From Algoriphagus pacificus (GTDB lineage Bacteria > Bacteroidota > Bacteroidia > Cytophagales > Cyclobacteriaceae), in assembly GCF_017254845.1 (NCBI RefSeq), contig NZ_JAFKCU010000004.1, positions 124,001 to 188,000 on the forward strand: a stretch of DNA of 64,000 nucleotides, given 5' to 3'. The notes under the pieces were generated by a model, which was not told the DNA's origin, searched no databases, and saw only the letters and a program-made list of their open reading frames with translations. A program made the translations under genes and the position numbers. This document shows positions 49,121 to 55,996 of this stretch, piece after piece (positions within the stretch are counted from its first letter, which is position 1; each line of letters begins with the position of its first letter).

Positions 49121-51518
49121 TTCTTTCTCTAACTGTAAAAAACACTCCACCAATGATTCCAAGTACAATGAGGTATTGGAAAATAATCATAGGTGTTTTG
49201 GTTTTGAAATAACTGTCTGGAGCAAAAACAAATTCAATTTCATGTTGACCTGCTGGGAGACTGAGTCCTCTTAGCAAGTAATCGGCTCTCAGGATAGGCG
49301 CTTCCTGGCCATCAATGGTCGCTGTCCAGCCTTCAGGATAATAGATTTCAGAAAACACTGCCAATCCAGGCTGAGTCATATTTGCAGTATAATTCAGCTT
49401 ATTTGGAGCATATGAAGTCAAAGAAATATTCCCTTGACCAGCTGAAACTGAACCAAATTCGCCTTCGTTGACAGTTGCCTGACTTTTGGTATTGATAGAA
49501 GCCAATTGGTCAATTTCTTCTTGGTTGCTAGTAACCGAAACAATTGAACTAGGAATCCAAGCAGGACCATTTGCAGAAGGGTTTTCAAACACAGCATTTG
49601 CAGCGTTTCCTGCGATGATGTATTTGGTGTTCAGCATATTAAAGGTTTGAATTCCTTCGAAATCAAAATCACCTTCTTGCGCTTTTTTCATGAATCCATT
49701 GAGCTCGGGTGATAGCCTAAAGTCAATAAGATCTTGGAATCTCCTCAATTTTGCTCCATGATATCCACCAATTGCATGGAATCTGTAGCTTGCTTTTCCT
49801 GCGGAAAGCAAACCTTCCGTCAAATCCAAAACACGGTAATAACTGTCATCTTTTAAAATTTCTGACTCTGCAGGTGTTTCTGCGAAGTAGGTTTTGGATG
49901 GACTTACATCAAAAGAATCTTCATTTAGATAAGGTCTATTGATAGTCCATAAATCAAATAAAACCAAGATGAAAAGCCCTACACCTAGAATCAGGTCACT
50001 GATTTTTTCCTTGAGAGTGAAGTAGATCAAAGCAAAAGCTGCAACCAAAAATCCTAGGCTTTTGAAAGCACTTGCTTGTAACATTGCTTTTCTATCCTCT
50101 CTCAAAGGTCCCAATAACCAATCCGGCAAGCCTTGGTCTCCAGCACCTGCAAATCGAAACATTCCCGCTCCTAAAGAGAAAATGATGAGTAATCCACCTG
50201 TAACTGCCCCAGCAAGCAACAGAGGTTTTAATTTCTTTTCACTGACAATTTTTTCCAACGAAACCATTCCTAATACCGGAATAGCAAAAAGTGTCATTCC
50301 CAAAGCCATCGAAACAGCTCTGAATTTGTTATAGCCGGGAAGGATATCAAAAAGCAGGTAATTAAACCAAGCCAAGTTTTTACCCCAAGAAAGCATCAGG
50401 GAGAAAATGATGATCGCGCCAAATGTAATCAGGGTTTGTTTGGGTGCTGCCCAGATTCCTAAAATTGCCAGAAACACCAAAATAACGCCTCCATAAATCG
50501 GTCCTCCAGTAAAGGGTTGATCTCCCCAGTAGGTTGGAGCGCCTTGCACAAAACCATTGATCTGGGCAGGATCTAATCCTTGTTGGCGCAGTGCTTTTTC
50601 AGATTCGGAATTTTTTGGAAGAGGAGTGGAGGATCCTCCACCGTAGAAATCAGGGATCAATAAAGTAAATGATTCCATGATTCCGTTGGACCAGCCAAAT
50701 GCATAATCTTTATCCAAACCAGCTTCCTGGGATTCGATGGTTACCTCACCACGAGTGGAATAAGTTGAATATTCCAATGCCGTTGCTATTCTTCCAATAT
50801 TTCCTCCAATTGCCAAGATCGCTCCAATCAGTAACACACCCAGTGTTTTTGCAAGATTCGGCAGGCCTTCTTTTTTCCATTCAAAAATCACTCTCACCAA
50901 AACATAAATTCCTCCAATCAAGAAGGTGTAATAGGTAATCTGCACATGGTTGAATTTGAATTGTAGCAAAAGTCCTAAAGCCAAAATACCAGCTCCTAGC
51001 AACCGTTTCCTTTCAAAGGCGAGGTGAATACCCGTTAAAACAAAAGGGATTAGACATTCTGCCCAGATTTTGGCGTTGTGACCTGCTGCCAGACTGAGTA
51101 AATTATAAGTATTAAAAGCAAAAGCAATGCTTCCGAGAATGGCAAAAATCGGCCTGACCCGAAAGCTGAGTAGCAATACGTACATACCAACCATTCCCAG
51201 AAAAAGTCCATTGACAGGATGGGGTAATCCTAAGGTGAGAACAGTAACAATGGCGTTGGTTATATCACCAGGAAAATCCAAACTGATAAAATAAGCAGGC
51301 ATTCCACCAAACATACTGTTGGTCCAAAGTGCCTCTTCTCCAGTAGCCTCCCGGAAATCCATTACCTCTTTGGCAGAACCTTCCCATTTAAGAATGTCAC
51401 CTTGGAAAATGACTTTGTTTTCCAAAACAAGAGGTGAGAAATACAATGCGACAATGGCATAAAATATAGCTATCCCCAGCGCGTGTGGGAGCAAATCTTT
51501 TTTAAAATCTATCGTCAT
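49107..51518 (-). CDS. YfhO-family membrane protein (putative glycosyltransferase)
   Basis: An 803-residue polytopic protein with about 12-13 hydrophobic segments in the first ~530 residues. A long extracytoplasmic C-terminal region (~535-770) with beta-type sequence (YRVLDLTEGLLSAGKASYRFHAIGGYHGAKL, FSEIYYPEGWTATIDGQ) follows, then a final helix. This matches the YfhO family, related to GT-C-type glycosyltransferases; in Gram-positives YfhO modifies lipoteichoic acid. The acceptor in a diderm is unknown. The first gene of a three-gene minus-strand operon, divergent from ffh. Confidence 0.87.
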   Translation of the reverse strand: MTIDFKKDLLPHALGIAIFYAIVALYFSPLVLENKVIFQGDILKWEGSAKEVMDFREATGEEALWTNSMFGGMPAYFISLDFPGDITNAIVTVLTLGLPHPVNGLFLGMVGMYVLLLSFRVRPIFAILGSIAFAFNTYNLLSLAAGHNAKIWAECLIPFVLTGIHLAFERKRLLGAGILALGLLLQFKFNHVQITYYTFLIGGIYVLVRVIFEWKKEGLPNLAKTLGVLLIGAILAIGGNIGRIATALEYSTYSTRGEVTIESQEAGLDKDYAFGWSNGIMESFTLLIPDFYGGGSSTPLPKNSESEKALRQQGLDPAQINGFVQGAPTYWGDQPFTGGPIYGGVILVFLAILGIWAAPKQTLITFGAIIIFSLMLSWGKNLAWFNYLLFDILPGYNKFRAVSMALGMTLFAIPVLGMVSLEKIVSEKKLKPLLLAGAVTGGLLIIFSLGAGMFRFAGAGDQGLPDWLLGPLREDRKAMLQASAFKSLGFLVAAFALIYFTLKEKISDLILGVGLFILVLFDLWTINRPYLNEDSFDVSPSKTYFAETPAESEILKDDSYYRVLDLTEGLLSAGKASYRFHAIGGYHGAKLRRFQDLIDFRLSPELNGFMKKAQEGDFDFEGIQTFNMLNTKYIIAGNAANAVFENPSANGPAWIPSSIVSVTSNQEEIDQLASINTKSQATVNEGEFGSVSAGQGNISLTSYAPNKLNYTANMTQPGLAVFSEIYYPEGWTATIDGQEAPILRADYLLRGLSLPAGQHEIEFVFAPDSYFKTKTPMIIFQYLIVLGIIGGVFFTVRERNGRV

Positions 51519-51627
51519 GAAAAAGGGAATTCTTGGAAATTTTCAATGGATACGCAAATTAGGAATTTAAACCCAAAGAGTCCTAATCAGATTCAGGGGG
51601 ATAGCGGTAGAATAGATCAAATGAAGC

Positions 51628-51658
51628 TTTCTATCCCTGATGAAATTCATTACTTTTG
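51628..51658 (+). promoter_or_regulatory. ffh promoter, Bacteroidota type
   Basis: TACTTTTG (51651-51658) matches TAnnTTTG in full. Exactly 19 bases upstream is TTTC (51628-51631), three of four -33 bases. It lies 21 bases before the ffh ATG, leaving a short leader. Confidence 0.65.
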
Positions 51659-51679
51659 CTGCAAATAGCCGCAATAGGA

Positions 51680-53014
51680 ATGTTTGATAATTTAAGTTTA
51701 AAATTAGACCGGGCTTTCAAGACTTTGAAAGGAACCGGAACGATCACTGAAATAAACGTTGCCACCACCGTCAAGGAAATCAGAAGAGCCTTGATTGATG
51801 CCGACGTAAACTATAAAGTAGCCAAAGAAGTAACCGATACCATCAAGCAAGAAGCTTTGGGTAGAGATGTTTTAATCTCTGTTTCCCCTGGACAATTGCT
51901 TGTCAAAATCACTCAGGAAGAGCTGACCAAATTGATGGGTGGTTCCAAAGTGGAAATCAACTTGAGCGGAGATCCTTCGGTGGTATTGATTTCTGGTTTG
52001 CAAGGTTCTGGTAAAACAACTTTTTCTGGAAAGCTAGCCAGCTTATTAAAAAGACAAGGTCGTCAGGTGCTTTTGGTTGCCTGCGATATTTACAGACCTG
52101 CAGCGATCGACCAATTAAAGGTATTGGGAGAACAAGTTGGGGTAGAGGTTTATGCAGAGCCAGAAAACAAAAACGCACTTGAGATTGCGAACAATGCAAT
52201 CGCCTATGCCAAGAAAACCGGAAAGAAAACGGTTATCGTCGATACTGCGGGTCGTTTGGCTGTAGATGAGCAAATGATGCAGGAGATTGAAGAGCTGAAA
52301 AGAGCTTTGAAGCCTTCTGAAACTTTGTTTGTGGTTGACTCTATGACGGGTCAGGATGCAGTGAACACTGCAAAAACCTTTGACGAGCGTTTGGATTTCA
52401 ATGGGGTTGTCTTGACCAAATTGGATGGTGATACTCGTGGTGGAGCTGCGATTTCCATCAGACACGTTGTCAATAAACCGATCAAGTTCATCTCCACTGG
52501 GGAGAAGATGGAAAACATCGATGTGTTCCATCCAGATCGTATGGCCCAAAGAATTTTGGGTATGGGTGACGTGATTTCCTTGGTGGAACGTGCTCAGCAA
52601 TCCTTTGATGAGGACGAGGCTAAACGTATCAACTCAAAAATCAGAACCAATAATTTCAATTTTGATGATTTTCTTTCTCAGCTAGAGCAGGTGAAGAAAA
52701 TGGGTAATATCAAAGATTTGATGGGAATGATTCCTGGAATGGGCAAAGCCTTGAAAGGGTTGGATATTGATGATGATTCTTTCAAACCAATTGAGGCAAT
52801 CATCAAAAGTATGACTCCAAAAGAGCGTCAGAATCCTGATGTGATCGATGGAAGTCGCAGAAAAAGAATTGCAAACGGTTCAGGTAGAACCATCACTGAA
52901 GTGAATAACCTGATGAAGCAATTTGATGATATGCGCAAGATGATGAAGCAGATGAATAAAATGGGCGGGGCCAAAGCGGCAATGAGCCGATTGATGCCAG
53001 GAGGAAAAAGATAA
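51680..53014 (+). CDS. ffh: Signal recognition particle protein Ffh
   Basis: A 444-residue SRP GTPase from the ATG at 51680; an in-frame TTG at 51656 falls inside the promoter -7 box and is rejected. An N domain precedes the G domain, with P-loop GLQGSGKTT (106-114), DTAGRL and TKLDGD motifs. The Met-rich M domain from ~295 has GNIKDLMGMIPGMG, SGRTITEVNNLMKQFDDMRKMMKQM and the tail KAAMSRLMPGGKR. It binds signal sequences on ribosomes with SRP RNA and docks to FtsY. No SRP RNA gene is visible in the window. Confidence 0.96.
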   Translation: MFDNLSLKLDRAFKTLKGTGTITEINVATTVKEIRRALIDADVNYKVAKEVTDTIKQEALGRDVLISVSPGQLLVKITQEELTKLMGGSKVEINLSGDPSVVLISGLQGSGKTTFSGKLASLLKRQGRQVLLVACDIYRPAAIDQLKVLGEQVGVEVYAEPENKNALEIANNAIAYAKKTGKKTVIVDTAGRLAVDEQMMQEIEELKRALKPSETLFVVDSMTGQDAVNTAKTFDERLDFNGVVLTKLDGDTRGGAAISIRHVVNKPIKFISTGEKMENIDVFHPDRMAQRILGMGDVISLVERAQQSFDEDEAKRINSKIRTNNFNFDDFLSQLEQVKKMGNIKDLMGMIPGMGKALKGLDIDDDSFKPIEAIIKSMTPKERQNPDVIDGSRRKRIANGSGRTITEVNNLMKQFDDMRKMMKQMNKMGGAKAAMSRLMPGGKR

Positions 53015-53015
53015 A

Positions 53016-53045
53016 AAAAGAGGAGCTTAAAGGCTCCTTTTTTGT
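53016..53045 (+). terminator. Rho-independent terminator after ffh
   Basis: GGAGC (53022-53026) pairs with GCTCC (53033-53037) around TTAAAG, flanked by an A-run before and TTTTTTTG after, extending the stem. It starts right at the ffh stop. Confidence 0.82.
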
Positions 53046-53049
53046 TTAA

Positions 53050-53157
53050 GTTCATCCATTTCTCTAAAAACTTCAGGAAAACCTCTTTGTATTTATTTTC
53101 AACAGAAATGCTGTGAACCCCAACTTGGACGACATTTTTAGAAACTGAATCGATGTG
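53050..53157 (-). pseudogene. Remnant of a LytTR response regulator (last 36 codons)
   Basis: Read on the minus strand, the segment encodes HIDSVSKNVVQVGVHSISVE and continues to FLEKWMN. It matches the last 36 residues of the intact LytTR regulator encoded at 53919-54668 in 26 of 36 positions by my count. The stop codon is lost (TGA in the intact gene, TTA here) and the frame runs into the ffh terminator. Upstream of the matching segment (beyond 53160) no LytTR or receiver sequence is recognisable. It is the end of a former paralogue, or a duplication now decayed. The rest of the ffh-to-53366 gap is AT-rich with no other feature. Confidence 0.8.
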
Positions 53158-53365
53158 TGGTACATTAGTTTTTAAGTGGGAAGAAATGAATAATAATTCT
53201 AAAGTGACCCCATTTTCCGATTTCAAGATAGAACTGTGTCAGAATTTTTACTAAAAAAAATATTTATAAAACTGTAGCGTTTTGTGTTTTTTGGGAGTCT
53301 TGTTAGTGATTTTGATTTATTTTTTTTCAAACTAAATTTTATATTTAACTCAAACAACTAGAATT

Positions 53366-53845
53366 ATGAAAGTAAAACTATTCTCTTTAATCGCGTTGAT
53401 AGGTATTGTCTTCAGCTGTAAAGATGTGCAGGAACCCTCTCCGAATAACAGAATTGAAGGAGTTTACGAGTTTGTGAGTGAAGGAAATTATGGTTGGGGT
53501 GAGAAAAAATTCAATTTTGTGGATTTGATGGAGTTTAATTCTGATGGAACGGTAACAGGGGAGGGGTATACAACAGAAATAGGTTCTGACGAAATATTAG
53601 GTTACCGAAGTTATTTTTCTGGTACGTATTCCATTTCTGGAGATATAGTAACTATAGATTATAGTAAGTCCTATTTCATGGGAATAGCAGATATTAATTT
53701 TTTACCAAAAGAAGATTTGACACTTGCTCAAGTAACTGATAATATTGGAAGTTTTTCAATTTTAGAAAACTATTCAGAACTAATGTCAATCTGTCCAAAT
53801 AATGGAGCTTGCGGAACTCCAATTTCTTTTTTGAGGGTTGAATAA
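53366..53845 (+). CDS. Small secreted lipoprotein, unknown function
   Basis: A 159-residue protein with a lipoprotein signal (MKVKLFSLIALIGIVFSC, lipobox VFSC, Cys18). The mature part resembles lipocalin-like repeats: RIEGVYEFVSEGNYG, MEFNSDGTVTGEGYTTEIGS, YFSGTYSISGDIVTIDYSKS, as in the lipocalin-like/DUF4377-like small lipoproteins of Bacteroidota. Two Cys lie near the end (SICPNNGACG). It sits between the LytTR remnant and the intact LytTR gene. The function is unknown. Confidence 0.75.
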   Translation: MKVKLFSLIALIGIVFSCKDVQEPSPNNRIEGVYEFVSEGNYGWGEKKFNFVDLMEFNSDGTVTGEGYTTEIGSDEILGYRSYFSGTYSISGDIVTIDYSKSYFMGIADINFLPKEDLTLAQVTDNIGSFSILENYSELMSICPNNGACGTPISFLRVE

Positions 53846-53862
53846 CTGGTGTTTATAAGATA

Positions 53863-53903
53863 AAAAGGCTGTTTTCATATAAAATTGAAAACAGCCTTTT
53901 TTA
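53863..53903. terminator. Rho-independent terminator, bidirectional
   Basis: AAAAGGCTGTTTTCA (53863-53877) pairs perfectly with TGAAAACAGCCTTTT (53886-53900) around TATAAAAT, with T-runs both ways. It ends the lipoprotein gene and the convergent lytS-lytT operon. Confidence 0.93.
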
Positions 53904-53918
53904 TTTTTATTAAGGGGT

Positions 53919-54668
53919 TCAGTTCATCCATTTTCCTAAAAACTCTAAGAAAGAGTCTTTATAATTGTCTCCTACTGCGATGCTGTGATTACCAACTTGG
54001 ATAACATTCTTTGAGACAGAATCAATGTGGTCTAAAGCCACTATAAAAGAGCGATGGACTCGCATAAACTGATGAGCTGGCAAAAGCTCCTCCATGTTTT
54101 TCAGGCTTGTCAATGAAAGCAAAGGATTTGGTTTTGAAATCAAATGCACTTTTACATAATCTTTATAAGCTTCCACACAGGCAATATCTTTCAACATCAC
54201 CTTGACTAACTGATATTCTACTTTCAGGAAAATATATTCCGGAGTAGAAGAGGAGTCATTTGATTTGATCTGTGGTGTGTTGCTTGCATTTAATCTTTCG
54301 AAATAGCTGAAGGCTTTAGTAGCAGCATTCAAAAACTCCTCGTAGCTATAAGGCTTGAGCAAATAGTCCAGTGCCTCTACTTTATACCCTTCGATTGCAA
54401 ACTGATGATAGGCAGTGGCGAAAATGATTCGGGTCTTGTCTGAATTTTTCTTTCCGTCGAGTACCCGAGCTAGTTCCATTCCAGAGAGATCCGGCATCTG
54501 TATATCCATAAAAATCAATTGCACCTCATTTTGGTTGATGAAACCAAGTGCTTCAACACCGTTGGTAAACTTCCCGATTAGATTTAAAAAGGAAGTCTGC
54601 TCAATAAATTTACTGATGAGATCTAAAGCCAGGGGCTCATCATCGATAGCAACACAATTTAGGATCAT
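53919..54668 (-). CDS. LytTR-family response regulator
   Basis: A 249-residue regulator. The receiver domain (1-~120) has the acidic pair in VAIDDEPLA, phospho-acceptor D55 in LIFMDIQMPD, Thr in IIFATAY and Lys in YLLKPYSYEEF. The LytTR DNA-binding domain occupies ~145-249 (IFLKVEYQLVKVMLKDI, RVHRSFIVALDHIDSV, VGDNYKDSFLEFLGKWMN). It is phosphorylated by the LytS-type kinase whose stop overlaps its start by four bases, and acts as a transcription factor. Likely targets include the divergent TonB-type receptor, by location; this is inference. Confidence 0.93.
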   Translation of the reverse strand: MILNCVAIDDEPLALDLISKFIEQTSFLNLIGKFTNGVEALGFINQNEVQLIFMDIQMPDLSGMELARVLDGKKNSDKTRIIFATAYHQFAIEGYKVEALDYLLKPYSYEEFLNAATKAFSYFERLNASNTPQIKSNDSSSTPEYIFLKVEYQLVKVMLKDIACVEAYKDYVKVHLISKPNPLLSLTSLKNMEELLPAHQFMRVHRSFIVALDHIDSVSKNVIQVGNHSIAVGDNYKDSFLEFLGKWMN

Positions 54669-55756
54669 GCCAGATTAATGGTAAGATTTACCCAATACTC
54701 ATTATTGGCTTCGTCTTTACCAAATTTTAAGCGATGTTTTTCTGGATAAAGCAAGGCAAGGCGTCTTTGAGTATTCACCATGCCGATTCCATTTTCTTTA
54801 GCTTCAGGGCTATCAGAATGAACTGGGAAGATGTTGTTTCTAGTCTCGAAGAACAGAGTTTGTCCCATTACTTCAAGCTTGATTTTGATTTCACACTCCT
54901 TTTGGCTGCTGATACCATGCTTGAATGAATTCTCTAAGAAAGGTAATAGAAGCATAGGTGCTAAAACCAAGTCTTCTTTTGGTTCATCAATAGAGATGTT
55001 CAGTTTCACATTTCCAGTCAATCGCATCTTCATAAGCTCGATGTAATCCTGGATAAAGTTCACTTCTTTCTTTAAAAGCGTTTCATCTTTTTGGTTTTCA
55101 TACAATACGTATCGCATCATTCTCGATAGTTTCAATAAAGCCTCTTGTGCTTTTTTGACATCCAGATTAGTCAGCGAATAAATATTGTTTAGTGTATTGA
55201 AGAAAAAGTGAGGATTGATCTGGGCTTTTAAATAGGATAATTCGGTATTGATACGCTGCTTGTCCATTTCTCTTCGAAGCGCCTCGTCTTTTTGCCACTT
55301 TTGAACAGAAGCAACCGAAGTACTGATCCCAATGGAAAGAAAGAAAAGGAGGGAATTGAACACATCACCCGAAATCCGTCTTGGTCCTGGTTTATATGGC
55401 TTATCAGGATTGAAAGCTTTGAACATAAGTTCCGGTAATCCCAAAAGCTCTTCAAAGTAAATTAACAAGCCTACAAAGCAGACTGCGGCTATTATAATAA
55501 TGGTAATATATAATATGGGTTTTCCTTTCAGTAATATCTTGGGTACAACGACCAACATATTTATATAGAAAATCACCACTAATAGTAGCGCAAGAAAGGT
55601 TTGCTTGATCCAATATTGATCAGGAATGTCAATTCTCCAACCCAATGGCGAGAGCAACAGCAATACTGTGCTGAGCATTGACCAGCCAAGAATATGGACT
55701 AGGATTGAAACGCGCTTTTTGGAACTAAATGGGAGCATAAGCCTTATTATATGCAT
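54665..55756 (-). CDS. LytS-type sensor histidine kinase (His_kinase family)
   Basis: A 363-residue protein from the ATG at 55756; an ATG at 55738 is an alternative, giving six fewer residues. Four hydrophobic segments (about 15-37, 50-72, 79-100, 132-151) form a minimal sensor without a large periplasmic domain. A short coiled linker leads to the kinase core with the phospho-His in AQINPHFFFNTLNN (H183) and an HATPase_c domain with LLLPFLENSFKHG (N box) and NGIGMVNTQRRLALLY. It pairs with the LytTR regulator encoded just downstream (ATGA overlap). Confidence 0.92.
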   Translation of the reverse strand: MHIIRLMLPFSSKKRVSILVHILGWSMLSTVLLLLSPLGWRIDIPDQYWIKQTFLALLLVVIFYINMLVVVPKILLKGKPILYITIIIIAAVCFVGLLIYFEELLGLPELMFKAFNPDKPYKPGPRRISGDVFNSLLFFLSIGISTSVASVQKWQKDEALRREMDKQRINTELSYLKAQINPHFFFNTLNNIYSLTNLDVKKAQEALLKLSRMMRYVLYENQKDETLLKKEVNFIQDYIELMKMRLTGNVKLNISIDEPKEDLVLAPMLLLPFLENSFKHGISSQKECEIKIKLEVMGQTLFFETRNNIFPVHSDSPEAKENGIGMVNTQRRLALLYPEKHRLKFGKDEANNEYWVNLTINLA

Positions 55757-55836
55757 CAAACTAAAGAAAAGTAGTCTTAAAGCTCAAATAAAATCTGCCA
55801 ATAGTGGGATTACACCTCCAAAACCTACTTTTCAAT

Positions 55837-55903
55837 GGATAAACCGATTTATCGGCAGAATAAAGTCCTTTATCCGATAAAAAGGTGGTTTTGTCGACAA
55901 AAC
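55837..55903. promoter_or_regulatory. Cluster of inverted repeats between lytS and the TonB-type receptor gene
   Basis: The 240-base divergent gap contains GTTTTGTCGACAAAAC (55888-55903), a 16-base perfect palindrome. It also contains CCGAT-TT-ATCGG (55844-55855), GGATAAA/TTTATCC (55837-55843 and 55869-55875) and TTATCGG/CCGATAA (55849-55855 and 55874-55880). CCGAT half-sites thus recur three times. The arrangement looks like operator sites for a dimeric regulator. LytTR proteins usually bind direct repeats, so the binder may be another protein. Confidence 0.5.
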
Positions 55904-55996
55904 TAACCTAACCGTCTATTACCTCATATAAGTGTAAAACATACAGTGTTGTTTTGTGGTACATAACTGTGTAACGAGCAACTCAGCAAAACTATC

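Noticed and set aside
51483-51668. 61-residue plus-strand frame between YfhO and ffh
   Set aside because: It begins inside the YfhO coding region on the other strand, runs through the ffh promoter and has composition like random AT-rich sequence.
52828-53226. 132-residue minus-strand frame overlapping the ffh 3' end
   Set aside because: Only its middle 36 residues are meaningful (the LytTR remnant). The rest is antisense to ffh or read-through of the terminator, so it is not annotated as a gene.
55905-55990. Direct ACAGTG/ACTGTG-like repeats upstream of the receptor as classical LytTR sites
   Set aside because: The two copies differ in spacing and sequence from the known LytTR direct-repeat consensus, so the match is too loose to claim.
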